Below are positions 1 through 9,333 of a stretch of 64,000 bases of DNA, piece by piece. A program made the translations under genes and the position numbers. The notes below the pieces were generated by a model. That model was not told the origin of the DNA. It searched no databases and saw only the letters and a list, made by a program, of their open reading frames with translations. Numbering within the stretch: position 1 is the stretch's first letter; each line of letters starts with the position of its first letter. Source of the DNA: UBA10324 sp038326325 (lineage in GTDB: Bacteria; Bacteroidota; Bacteroidia; Chitinophagales; UBA10324); contig JBBQJW010000014.1 of assembly GCA_038326325.1 (NCBI GenBank), positions 29,457 through 93,456 of the forward strand, read 5' to 3'.

Positions 1-3000
1 TGTTTCCGCAGGTTTCATCAATGTGAGTCGCAGTCGCTGATGGCCCGGTGATATTTGAAACCACTACACTCGCAGTAGTTAAGCATCCATTCGTATCTGT
101 TACACTAACAGTATAATTGCCCGCAATAAGATTTACCGCGAAAGAATCAATTGAAGCGTTACTCCATGAATAAGTGAAAGGCGAAGAACCTCCGCTTATT
201 GTTGCAACCACAGATCCGTTATTATAACCACAAGTAGAGTTCTGAGGAGTTGCTGTAACAGTCGGTCCTGCGATGTCGGTTAAAGAAACTACGGTGTCAA
301 CCTGGCACCCTGCTGCATCGGCGAGATGAATTGAATAAACGCCGGCAGCAAGGTTAACAAGGTCTTGGGTAGCAAATTGTCCGGAGTTCCAGTCATAAAA
401 GAATGGCGCTGTTCCTCCTGATACGGTCAGGTCAATAGACCCGTTATTATTTCCACAAGTTGTGTTATTGAAAGTGTAGCTGAGATAAGGGCCAAAGATA
501 TTTGTGATTGTGGCGGTAGCCGTAACAGTGCATCCATTCGCATCAGCAACAGTGACTGAATAAGCGCCGGGCTGTAAAGAATCAATATCTTCAGTTGTTT
601 CTCCATTACTCCATGTGTAAGTGTAAGGAGCGGTTCCTGAAATAGTAGTTAGCGCGATTGCTCCGTTAAATTCCGCGCAAGTGCAATTTGTGTGCGCGAT
701 GGAATAAGTTGGTCCGGCGATATTGGTCAGAGTGATTGTTCCGCCAATGGTGCAAAGATTCACATCTGTAACAGTAACCGAGTAAGACGCTCCGCCATTT
801 AAATTGTAAGCCGTGTCATTAACCTGAACCGGAGAAGTATTCCAGTGATATGAGTAAGGAGAGGTTCCACCTGTTACACTTACCCAAACCATTCCGTTTG
901 AATTTCCACAAGTTGAATTCTGAGAACCGAAACTTAAAGAAGTAGGACCAGGAATATTTATAAAGGAAGAGGAAGTTGTAGCGGTACAGCCGTTATTGTC
1001 TGTAACAGTCACAACATAAGTTCCGGCGGGAACATAATTTAAGTCCTGAGTTAATGCGCCGTTGCTCCATTGATAAACATAAGGTGAAGTTCCGTTGCTA
1101 ACCGTCAGATAAACCTGGCCGTTTGCGCTTCCGCAAGTTTCATCAAGTGTTGAGGTTGATAATGATGGTCCGTTAATGTTTATGACTTCAGCTGAATCAA
1201 TCAATACACAATTATTCTGATCAGTGATTGTAACGAAGTACCAACCGATTGCCAGTCCGATTAAATCCTGAGTGGTTCCGCCGTTACTCCATGAATAGTT
1301 GTAAGGAGCTACTCCCGCAACGACTGACAGGTCAATACTTCCGTTGTTATTTCCGCAAGTTGCGTTTGTAGTCGCGCTTGATGAGAATGGACCTGGAACA
1401 TCACTTACAATTGTTGATGTTGCAGTCGAACAAAGATTGGCGTCAACTACTGTTACACTATAAATTCCTGTTGAAAGATTAGTTAAGCTTTGAGTAGTTT
1501 CTCCATTACTCCAAATAAAAGAGTAAGGCGAAGTTCCTCCTGTAAGTGTCAAGGTAATTGTGCCGTTGTTCGCTGCACAGGTAACATCAACCGCGACCGC
1601 GCTTGCAGTAGGGCCCGCGACATCAATAAGTACTTCTGAAAGTGAAGCACTACAGTTATTTGAATCTGTTACAATAACAGTATAAGTTCCGGGATAAAGA
1701 CTGTCAAGGTCTTCAGAAGAATAAGAACCTGAATTCCAATCGATATTAATCGGAGATGTTCCACCTGTAACAGTCAAGTCAACGCTTCCATTAGAGTAAC
1801 CACAGGTTGGATTAGAAGTTGTGGCTGAAAGTGCGGGACCGGCGGTATTATTTAAAGTAATTGTTCCGCCGATGGTACATCCATTCTGATCGGTTACTGT
1901 TACATCATAATTCCCTGAAAATTGATTTAAGATATCCTCAGTTGTAAACGCTCCGCTGTTCCAATCAAAAATGTATGGTGCTGTTCCGCCAACAACCGTT
2001 AAATCAATTGCGCCATTACTGTTTCCGCAAGTTGAGTTTTGCGTAATGTAGGTTATTGAAGGGCCATCGGTATTATTAACAGTTGAGCTTTCAACTGCAG
2101 TACAACCATTCGCATCTGTAACAGTTACATTATAAATTCCTGAAGCGACCCCGTTTAAATCTTCTGTTGTCGCTCCATTATCCCAGTTATAACTGAAAGG
2201 TGCAGTACCACCGGTTACAATTAAATCAACCGAACCGTTTGAATTTCCGCAAGTTGAGTTCGCAGAAGTTGAGGCGAGTAAAGCTCCCGGAATATTAATA
2301 AGCGTGGTATTCCCGAAAGCGAGACAACCATTGCCATCTGTTACAGTTACATTGTAAGTTCCAATTGCGAGGTTGCTTACATCCTGAGTTGTTTCTCCCC
2401 CACTCCATTGATAAATGAATGGTAATGTTCCACCTACTAAACTTAAATCAATACTTCCATTTACCAATCCACAAGTGTTATTTGTTACATTAATTGTTAA
2501 TGCAGGTGCGGTAATATCATTCAGATTAATGATGGTATCAACAGTGCAACCATTTGCACCTAAAATTGTAATTCCATAATTACCTGCCGGAATACTATCG
2601 AGGTCTTGAGTTGTTTCTCCATTCCACCAGATGTAGGTGTATGGAGTAACACCACCTGTAACAGTTATATCAATGCTTCCATTGCTGCTTCCGCAAGTTG
2701 AAGAAATTGTTGTGAATGCGATTGATGGAACTGGTGTATCAGTAATGATAGTGGTAATTGCGTCTGTACATCCGTTTGCATCAGTGATGGTAAGCGAATA
2801 AGTTCCGGAATAAATGCTTGATAAATCCTGTGTGTTATATGCGTTGTTGTTCCAGTTGTAAATAAATGGAGCGGTACCGTTAGTGACAGTTACATCAATG
2901 CTTGCGTTATTTACCTGGCAAGTTGCATTCACCTGAGTGAGTGACAATGACGGGCTTGGTTGATCTGTAACAGTTTTTGAAACAGTGAATGTGCATCCAT

Positions 3001-6000
3001 TCGCATCTGTAATTGTTACATCATAACTTCCGGCTAATTGATTATTCAAATCCTGAGTAGTTGCTCCGGTGTTCCAGATATACAGGAAGGGAGCAGTTCC
3101 GCCACTTAAGGAAAGATTGACAAAAGAGTTGTTATTACTACAGGTTGTTGGATTAGCGGCGATTGTACCTGTCGGACCTGCTGTATTACTTACGGTTGTA
3201 TTTTTTACATTGCTGCAACCAAACTGATCGGTGACTGTTACAGTATAGGCACCAATCGCTAATGGAGAAATTGTAGTGGTTGTTGCGCCTGTATTCCATA
3301 CATATACATTTCCTCCATTACCACTTGTTGTAGTTACCCATGCAGTACCATTAATATTTCCGCAGGTGGTATTCGTGTGAAGTGCTGTTGCATTGGGGCC
3401 GGGTAAATCAGTAATGAAAACAGAATTTGAAACAGTACACCCGTTAGCGTCAGTTACAATTACTGTATAGGTTTGATTTCCGTGAAGGTTTATCGCTGAA
3501 TCATTTGTTTGAACAGGGGTAGAATTCCAGTTATAAGTATAACCCGGAGTTCCACCTGAAGCCAGAACAATTGCCTGAGCATGATCAACACCACATGTAT
3601 CGTTGTTATGTGTAACAGAAGTTATTATGGGTAATGGAACAACTGTTACAACAGTACTATCAACATCAAAACATCCGTAAATATTACTGACTGTAACAGT
3701 ATAAGTAGTTGTAACAGCAGGTGATGCAATGGGTGATGAAATGTTAGGATTACTTAAACCAGTAGCCGGTGTCCATACATATTGCACTCCCCCACTCGCG
3801 GTTAGTAAAGCACTTGTTCCGGAGCAAATTATTTGATCAGGACCCGCATCCGCAATTACAGTATCGTGTACATAAACCGGTAATGTGCGACTATCGCTGC
3901 AACCGTTAGCTGCGATTGTTGTGAGTGTTACATTATAAGTTCCGGGGAATGGATAAAAGTGAACTGTATTCGGAAGTGTATCAGTATTAGCCGCACCACT
4001 TGCTGGGTCATCGAAATTCCAGAAGTAAGAAACGATTGGGCTTGAAGAAATGGTCTGGTCAAAGAAATGAACTGAATCGGGAGCACAGGTTGATGAGTCA
4101 ACTCTGTCGAAATAGGTTACAGGCGCTGCTGCAACCACAACTGTATCAGTTGCAGAGTTTGTGCAACCATCAACAGTAGTAATATCTAAATTGATAACAT
4201 AAGTGCCGGGAGAAGCGAAGTAGTGATTTGGATTCTGCAATGCAGAAGTATTCTGCGCACCACTCGCCACATCGCCAAAGTTCCAGTCCCATTGTGATAC
4301 GGGTGAAGTACCATAACTTGAATCGGTGAACTGAACAGTACCATGCTGACAAAGAAATGGATTATCAAGATTGAATGCGCAGTTCGCACCATTCACTACA
4401 ACTATTCCAATTGGTAAAGCATACACACAACCTACACCATCATTCAAAATCAATTCAGAATAAAAAGAACCCGTGGTTGTATAGGTGTGACAAATCGAAT
4501 CTCCATTAACTGTAACAGTTCCATCACCGAAGTTCCAGGTGAAGTTTATGGTTGTTGATGAAACTGCCTGAAAGCAGGTATAGTGCGGAACACAACCACT
4601 TGTTGGCAGCAATGAAATGTAACCCTGCGGTCCACCGATGGTAATGTAATCGTTAAACACGATGGTGTCTTTACAGCCATTCGGGTTAGTGACAATAAGT
4701 GTTACATCAAAAATTCCGGCAATGTTATAAATGTGCGAAGGATTTTGCGCCGATGAAACCTGACCATCGCCAAACTTCCAGAAATATGTTGAACCTAAAG
4801 GAGCATCAACACTCAGATTAGTAAAGTGAACAGTCAACGGAGGACACCAAGAACCAAGTGTATCAGCTACAAGGTTTGCGGTAGGATGTGTAACATTTAC
4901 ATAGTCAGCATAAGTTGCGGTGTCAATACAACCTGTCGCATCAGTAGCAATTAAGGTGATGGAATAATTACCATTAACCGTGTAAGTGTAACAGGGGTTT
5001 GATGAAGTGGAAGTTATTCCGTTTCCGAAATCCCAATCATAGGTTAAACCTGTTCCTGCTGATGTATTGATGAAGCAGGCAGTTGTTCCTAAACAAACTG
5101 TTGTATCCGTTAAAATAAAAGAAGCATCGGGGTGAATGGCGTGTATATAGTTGGTTCTTGTTTTTGTGTTTGTACAACCATGATTGTCAGTAACAACAAG
5201 TGTAACAGTATAATATCCCGCATTATTATAAGTGTGTGAAGGATTCTGAAGTGTTGATGTATTATTCACTCCACTCGTAGGGTCACCGAAGTTCCAGCTC
5301 CATCCGGTTATGGTTGAAGTTGGCGCTGTTGACTGGTCAGTAAAATTAACTAACAACGGAGTACAACCGCTCAATGGGAATCCAATGAAATTCGCAATCG
5401 GTCCCCAAACGGTAATGTAGCTCGGGCGATACAAAGTATCCTTACAACCAAACTGGTCGGTAGCAATTAAACGAACACTATAAACTCCTGGAGTTGCTAA
5501 TACAAAACATGGTGAAGTAGCAGTACTTGTTGCAACTGTTGTTCCTGATGAATTAGTGACCAACCATGCGTAACTCACAGCATCAACCGAAGTATTGCTC
5601 ATGCACGATGTTAAAGGAGCGCAACCCGATAAAGGGCTTCCGGTAAAGTGTGCCGCCACATTGCGAATGGTAACTGTAACACTTGTATTATCAGTGCAAC
5701 CTGTTGAATCGTTCGTGACGAAGAGTGATACAGTGTGATTTCCGGTGGTAGTATAGGTAACTGATACAGTTGGAGTAAAAGCTACTCCGGGATTTCCGCC
5801 GGGGATAACCCATGTGTAAGTATCTGCTCCGAGCGAAGCACTTCCATCAAAATTAATAACGAAAGGTTGAGCGCAACTTCTTGTATAAGCAATGTGCGCT
5901 ACAGGAGGTAATAAATGCACATAGTGGACAATGGTTAAAGTATCGTTGCAACCGTAGTTCGAAACAATAAGTGTTACATCGAACCAACCTGTATCTTCAT

Positions 6001-7804
6001 AAATATAAGCGGGATTCTGAAGATTCGATTCATTGTTATATGGTGGCACACCATGAAAATCCCAGGTGTAAGTTGAGTAAGGAAAAGTTCCAGTTGATTG
6101 ATTGGTAAAATAAATAGGCAGGTTAGCACAGTTAATCAACGGAGTTGCAATGAAAGCAACATCAGGAGGTGTGCTGCAACAAACAGCATTCGGAATTACA
6201 ATGGTGTCTTTACAACCTTCAGCACTTGTGGTGATAAGTGTGATGGTGTAACAGCCGGGAGTATTGTAAGTGTGTGCTGGGTTTTGCGAGTTATCGGTAT
6301 TAGCAGCACCACTTGCAGGGTCACCAAAATTCCAATCCCACTGCACAGGGTTTCCGGTTGAAGTAGTTGAATTAAAATTAACTGATAACGGAATACAACC
6401 GCTCGATGGGTCTAATGTAAAATTGGCAACAGGGCAAGTAATGGTTAAGAAAGACGGAGTAGCATAAGAATCCGTACATCCGAAATCATCTGTTACAGTT
6501 AAGCTTGATGAGTAAGTTCCGCAGGCAACATAATTAATGGTATCAGGGGTTGAAGTATTTGCACTTGCTGGTATTCCACTTGGGAAACTCCATGCATAAG
6601 AAAGATTTGAACCGGTTGACGAATCAATAAACGAAACCGGAGCCGGTCTTAAACAAGTCGCAAGCAAACCATCAATTGTATAATAAGCATTCGGTGCTGT
6701 ATGCGTTGTTATGGTTGTGCAGTTCTGTGCAAGACATCCCGCACCAAAATCAATTGTCAAACACAACGAGAAAACACCTGTATCAGTAATTGAAACAGAA
6801 GGAGTTTGTGAAGTAGCGTTTGTAATTGTTCCTGAAGGAGTAATTGTCCAGCTCCATCCTATTGGTGTACTTGAAGCAACTCCTGCTGCTGAAACGGTAA
6901 GCGGAGGACAACCATGATCGGTATTGAGTGTGATGTTCGCCGTGTTATTCGCAATCACCACATAATTATCATAAACAATGGTATCAGTACACCCATTTGC
7001 ATCGGTAACTATTAATGTAGTACCAAAACTACCGGCAGCGTTATAAGTAACAGTCGGATTGGCAGAGGTATCGGTTGCAGGATCACCACCTTCAAATATC
7101 CATTGATAAGTGTAAGGCGCTAAACCGGCAGAACTTGAATCGGTATAGTTCACCACAAAAGGAGCCGAACACGAAGTGGTAGCTGAAGAAGTAAAATTTG
7201 CTGATGGTGGCGTGTAAACACAAAGCACATCACTGATAGTAGTATCATTCACACAACCAAACGAGTTGGTAAGAATAAGTGTAACCTGCTTGCACCCTTC
7301 ATCAACATAAGTATGATTGGGTGATGAACCCATTCCAGCAAAACCATCGCCATAATCCCACACATAACCCGTAATGGTTCCGCTTCCGGCAACTGAAGTG
7401 CTGCTGTTAAACGATACCGACATTGGAATACATCCCGAAACATTATCAACCGAGTAATTTGCAGTTGGCATACAGTAAACAGTGATGTTCTGGGTAGCTG
7501 TGTCTTTATCACCGTTTCCGTCAGTCACAATTAACTGAACAGTATAATCACCGCAATTTAAATAAGTAGTTGATGGGTCCTGAAAAACTGAGTTTACACC
7601 CGGATAAACGCCAAAATTCCACTTATAACTAAGCGGAGCAACACCGGTACTAAGGTTTATGAAAGGGTAAACTGCAGGATTGCAGTTAGGAACCGGAGCA
7701 GTAAAGCTGAAATCAGCTATTGGCTGCGCCTTTAGTCCCCAGGAGGTTATTCCCAGTATAAAAAGGAAGGTGAATGTTCCTCTGCAAAAATTAGTGCTAC
7801 CCAT
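1..7804 (-). CDS. Giant secreted PKD / SprB-repeat surface protein (C-terminus beyond window)
   Basis: The frame is open from the ATG at 7804-7802 to the window edge, 2601 codons, so the gene is cut at its 3' end. It begins with a hydrophobic signal peptide ending near an Ala-Gln about 30 residues in. From there to roughly residue 1385 come about fifteen PKD-like domains of ~80-85 residues, each with a W-(N/D)-F-G-D-type core. From about residue 1390 to the edge follow about sixteen SprB-type repeats of ~75 residues, each with a Thr-Cys-Gly-Asn/Ser-x-Asn-Gly start and a Val-Thr-Val-x-Asp-x-x-Gly-Cys end. Such proteins in Bacteroidota are exported by the type IX system and act as adhesins or gliding adhesins (SprB of Flavobacterium johnsoniae is the known case). 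The C-terminal sorting domain is expected outside the window. Function as an adhesin is inferred from the repeats only. Confidence 0.9.
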   Translation of the reverse strand, partial: MGSTNFCRGTFTFLFILGITSWGLKAQPIADFSFTAPVPNCNPAVYPFINLSTGVAPLSYKWNFGVYPGVNSVFQDPSTTYLNCGDYTVQLIVTDGNGDKDTATQNITVYCMPTANYSVDNVSGCIPMSVSFNSSTSVAGSGTITGYVWDYGDGFAGMGSSPNHTYVDEGCKQVTLILTNSFGCVNDTTISDVLCVYTPPSANFTSSATTSCSAPFVVNYTDSSSAGLAPYTYQWIFEGGDPATDTSANPTVTYNAAGSFGTTLIVTDANGCTDTIVYDNYVVIANNTANITLNTDHGCPPLTVSAAGVASSTPIGWSWTITPSGTITNATSQTPSVSITDTGVFSLCLTIDFGAGCLAQNCTTITTHTAPNAYYTIDGLLATCLRPAPVSFIDSSTGSNLSYAWSFPSGIPASANTSTPDTINYVACGTYSSSLTVTDDFGCTDSYATPSFLTITCPVANFTLDPSSGCIPLSVNFNSTTSTGNPVQWDWNFGDPASGAANTDNSQNPAHTYNTPGCYTITLITTSAEGCKDTIVIPNAVCCSTPPDVAFIATPLINCANLPIYFTNQSTGTFPYSTYTWDFHGVPPYNNESNLQNPAYIYEDTGWFDVTLIVSNYGCNDTLTIVHYVHLLPPVAHIAYTRSCAQPFVINFDGSASLGADTYTWVIPGGNPGVAFTPTVSVTYTTTGNHTVSLFVTNDSTGCTDNTSVTVTIRNVAAHFTGSPLSGCAPLTSCMSNTSVDAVSYAWLVTNSSGTTVATSTATSPCFVLATPGVYSVRLIATDQFGCKDTLYRPSYITVWGPIANFIGFPLSGCTPLLVNFTDQSTAPTSTITGWSWNFGDPTSGVNNTSTLQNPSHTYNNAGYYTVTLVVTDNHGCTNTKTRTNYIHAIHPDASFILTDTTVCLGTTACFINTSAGTGLTYDWDFGNGITSTSSNPCYTYTVNGNYSITLIATDATGCIDTATYADYVNVTHPTANLVADTLGSWCPPLTVHFTNLSVDAPLGSTYFWKFGDGQVSSAQNPSHIYNIAGIFDVTLIVTNPNGCKDTIVFNDYITIGGPQGYISLLPTSGCVPHYTCFQAVSSTTINFTWNFGDGTVTVNGDSICHTYTTTGSFYSELILNDGVGCVYALPIGIVVVNGANCAFNLDNPFLCQHGTVQFTDSSYGTSPVSQWDWNFGDVASGAQNTSALQNPNHYFASPGTYVINLDITTVDGCTNSATDTVVVAAAPVTYFDRVDSSTCAPDSVHFFDQTISSSPIVSYFWNFDDPASGAANTDTLPNTVHFYPFPGTYNVTLTTIAANGCSDSRTLPVYVHDTVIADAGPDQIICSGTSALLTASGGVQYVWTPATGLSNPNISSPIASPAVTTTYTVTVSNIYGCFDVDSTVVTVVPLPIITSVTHNNDTCGVDHAQAIVLASGGTPGYTYNWNSTPVQTNDSAINLHGNQTYTVIVTDANGCTVSNSVFITDLPGPNATALHTNTTCGNINGTAWVTTTSGNGGNVYVWNTGATTTTISPLAIGAYTVTVTDQFGCSNVKNTTVSNTAGPTGTIAANPTTCSNNNSFVNLSLSGGTAPFLYIWNTGATTQDLNNQLAGSYDVTITDANGCTFTVSKTVTDQPSPSLSLTQVNATCQVNNASIDVTVTNGTAPFIYNWNNNAYNTQDLSSIYSGTYSLTITDANGCTDAITTIITDTPVPSIAFTTISSTCGSSNGSIDITVTGGVTPYTYIWWNGETTQDLDSIPAGNYGITILGANGCTVDTIINLNDITAPALTINVTNNTCGLVNGSIDLSLVGGTLPFIYQWSGGETTQDVSNLAIGTYNVTVTDGNGCLAFGNTTLINIPGALLASTSANSTCGNSNGSVDLIVTGGTAPFSYNWDNGATTEDLNGVASGIYNVTVTDANGCTAVESSTVNNTDGPSITYITQNSTCGNSNGAIDLTVVGGTAPYIFDWNSGAFTTEDILNQFSGNYDVTVTDQNGCTIGGTITLNNTAGPALSATTSNPTCGYSNGSVDLTVTGGTSPINIDWNSGSYSSEDLDSLYPGTYTVIVTDSNNCSASLSEVLIDVAGPTASAVAVDVTCAANNGTITLTLTGGTSPYSFIWSNGETTQSLTNLSTGIYSVTVVDANLCSTATSTIVSDVPGPFSSSATTNATCGNNNGSIDLSVVAGVAPYNYSWSNGGTTQDLIGLAIGWYFVTITDQNNCVLIDSAEVININGPSLSTSTLDETCGSANGQVYLTVSNGTSPYVYQWSNGALTQDLNYVPAGTYVVTVTDNNGCTATTSSSFINIPGPTSLSFGSQNSTCGNSNGMVWVSVTGGTSPYSYHWNTSPVQVNDTAYNLNGGASYSVTVTDVNLCTIGGTITLTNIAGPTYSIAHTNCTCAEFNGAIALTTISGTAPYTYTWSNGETTEDIDSLQPGAYSVTVADANGCTVTATATITNIFGPYLSYTFNNTTCGNNNGSIDLTVSGGTAPFFYDWNSGQFATQDLVNLAAGVYSIHLADAAGCQVDTVVSLTDIAGPTVTATPQNSTCGYNNGSVVATISGGSSPFTYSWSNASIDSFAVNLIAGNYTVSVTDTNGCLTTASVVVSNITGPSATATHIDETCGN

Positions 7805-7897
7805 TTTTTGAGAAATCTTAAGTCTTATACTAAGACTACCTATTTATAGTTACCTAATGTTAATAACATTTTGCCTGCGGTATATACTAAAAACACA

Positions 7898-7921
7898 AAA
7901 GGAGCTGTTGAGAGCTCCTTT
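7898..7921 (-). terminator. Hairpin terminator after the two tiny genes
   Basis: A perfect 9-bp stem (AAAGGAGCT / AGCTCCTTT) with a 6-base loop. Read on the minus strand it is followed by a T-rich run (TTTTGTGTTTTT), so it best serves the minus-strand genes at 8369-7964. It lies 94 bp upstream of the giant PKD gene start and separates the two units. Confidence 0.75.
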
Positions 7922-7963
7922 CATGTTTTCAAAAATCAAAAACCAAAACCTATTCTTTACTAA

Positions 7964-8134
7964 TCAGCTTGCGGCTGACTTCTTGAATTTTTTAATTGAT
8001 TTTGACCTTGGTCGGCGGTTCTTCTTCTTTATGTAAAAGTCGAAGGATTTTGCAGGGTTATCTAAGGAATCATCCTCTTGTTTCATCTTTAAAACAATGT
8101 GATTGCCTGCAACTAATGAACTGAAATTTAACAT
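7964..8134 (-). CDS. Small basic hypothetical protein (56 aa)
   Basis: An ATG-started frame of 56 codons ends in TGA. The product has an acidic middle (Glu-Asp-Asp) and a very basic C-terminal half (Lys-Lys-Lys-Asn-Arg-Arg-Pro-Arg and further Lys pairs), with no membrane segment. It lies 16 bp downstream of the 72-residue gene on the same strand, and the two are followed by a strong hairpin terminator, which supports a two-gene unit. A second ATG at codon 17 could be the true start. No family recognised; the basic tail could bind nucleic acid, but that is only a guess. Confidence 0.5.
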   Translation of the reverse strand: MLNFSSLVAGNHIVLKMKQEDDSLDNPAKSFDFYIKKKNRRPRSKSIKKFKKSAAS

Positions 8135-8150
8135 AGTATAACTAATTTGA

Positions 8151-8369
8151 TTAAGCGGCTTCTAACATGCCCATTTTCATGAGCTTTTTGATTTTTCTTT
8201 TACCCATAATAAAGTGTTCCCGGGTCAAAGGTTGTTTTTTAGCCAGTTTAAAGGCATCAATCAACTCTTCAGCAGTTTTAGTGGTAAGCCAATCCATTGG
8301 CGAATCTAAATTAGGAAATTTAGCTTCATAATGCGAAATCAAAAATTCTAAGTGTTCTTGTGGTGACAT
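8151..8369 (-). CDS. Small hypothetical protein (72 aa)
   Basis: A soluble, probably helical 72-residue product with no signal peptide, a Trp-containing N-terminal half and a Lys/Met-rich C-terminal helix (Gly-Lys-Arg-Lys-Ile-Lys-Lys). The ATG lies in a short AT-rich leader. It is the first gene of a likely two-gene unit with the 56-residue basic protein. I do not recognise the family. The normal composition and the matched terminator downstream argue that it is a real gene. Confidence 0.6.
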   Translation of the reverse strand: MSPQEHLEFLISHYEAKFPNLDSPMDWLTTKTAEELIDAFKLAKKQPLTREHFIMGKRKIKKLMKMGMLEAA

Positions 8370-8712
8370 GGTGGTTATTTTTTTGGTTGTTTTGAACCTT
8401 ATACCCTAATTAAAATATAAAGGTTACACCTTTATGGGTAGTTTAAATAATCACATATTGCAATTTATTGATTATCAGCCAATAATTTAAAGGCGCTGCT
8501 TCTGAATAACTATTCCTTAAACCTTCAACCGTAAGCGCTATATCCTTTATGCTATATTAAAACCGTTGTGCATTTCCTTCAATTCGGAGAAATAAAAGCA
8601 CATAAAAAAATCCGCACAAATGTAGCAGCCATGCGGATTTTTTTAATTATTGAAGAACAAAGAATGCAGAACGAAGAATTTTTCACTCTTCGCTTTTAGT
8701 TTTTAATTGACC
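8370..8712. other. Intergenic region with one terminator
   Basis: AT-rich, with no convincing reading frame on either strand. It holds the 5' leader of the 72-residue gene and a bidirectional hairpin at 8604-8644. Nothing else recognised. Confidence 0.6.
8604..8644 (-). terminator. Bidirectional rho-independent terminator
   Basis: Stem TCCGCA (8611-8616) / TGCGGA (8632-8637), flanked by seven A on the left and seven T on the right. The A/T runs extend the stem and give a U-tract in both directions. It sits about 70 bp after the stop of the minus-strand fibronectin-like gene, which it most likely terminates. Confidence 0.8.
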
Positions 8713-9333
8713 TTAAGCAGCTATTCTGCTCGCTACATTGCTGAACCCACCTTGTATTCCTTTTGGGCCAACGGCTTTTACTTTTACAAAGTAGCGCTTG
8801 CCGGGAATTAAACTTCGGATAATGTATCGCTGACTGGAAATAGTGGTTAGGTATGCAAAATGCTGATCATCGTTTTCGCTTATATAAATTTCATAACTCT
8901 TGCCGTACTGTACCGGGTCGAAAAACAATTTCAATTCAGTTTCGCTTGAAGTGGACATTAGGCGGGCATTGGCTGCTGCATCTAACGGGTCGGGTGCTGG
9001 TTGCGATTGTTTGCGCAGTTTAAAACCGCTTGTTAAAAATATGGCAGGGTCGCCGGCGGCAATAAGCACACAATAATTGGCGAGGTCGCGTATCATAATC
9101 GAAAGCTCAACCCGCAATTGATTGCGAAGCGCAAGTGCTCCCGGCACTTTTGCGTCAGCGTCAGTAATGGCTTTACGATAATCGTCTAACTTGGCAAGTA
9201 TGGCTGCCAGGGTTGGTGTGGGTACTGTGAAATTCGGATTGCCGGTCATTGCCAGCAATATCATTTCAACAAACTGTGCTAATCCAAGGATAGTCAACTG
9301 AGCTAATCCAAGGCTGGGAATCAATTTTTTCAT
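8713..9333 (-). CDS. Fibronectin type III-like domain protein (206 aa)
   Basis: The N-terminal half is helical and Ala/Leu-rich. The C-terminal ~85 residues look like a fibronectin type III fold: a Tyr-x-Ile-Tyr-x-Ser core strand, then Arg-Ser-Leu-Ile-Pro-Gly-Lys-Arg-Tyr-Phe-Val-Lys-Val-Lys-Ala-Val-Gly and a closing Gly-x-Ser-x-Val. There is no clear signal peptide, so location is uncertain. Such proteins are widespread in Bacteroidota and their role is unknown. It is a single-gene unit with its own promoter-like site upstream and terminator downstream. Confidence 0.7.
   Translation of the reverse strand: MKKLIPSLGLAQLTILGLAQFVEMILLAMTGNPNFTVPTPTLAAILAKLDDYRKAITDADAKVPGALALRNQLRVELSIMIRDLANYCVLIAAGDPAIFLTSGFKLRKQSQPAPDPLDAAANARLMSTSSETELKLFFDPVQYGKSYEIYISENDDQHFAYLTTISSQRYIIRSLIPGKRYFVKVKAVGPKGIQGGFSNVASRIAA

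Noticed and set aside
1..3650. The regular 225-bp period as a CRISPR array
   Set aside because: The spacing is far too long, copies are only similar at protein level, and the frame is open throughout; these are SprB-type protein repeats.
1..7804. Short plus-strand frames opposite the giant repeat gene (for example 6098-6361, 6270-6467, 6711-6917)
   Set aside because: They are antisense shadows of a coherent 2601-codon minus-strand frame with clear PKD domains.
1..7804. Counting the ~33 motif words in the PKD/SprB gene as independent evidence for the DNA motif
   Set aside because: There Thr-Val-Thr recurs for protein reasons in each repeat, so those matches are partly explained by coding; the case rests on the rest of the window.
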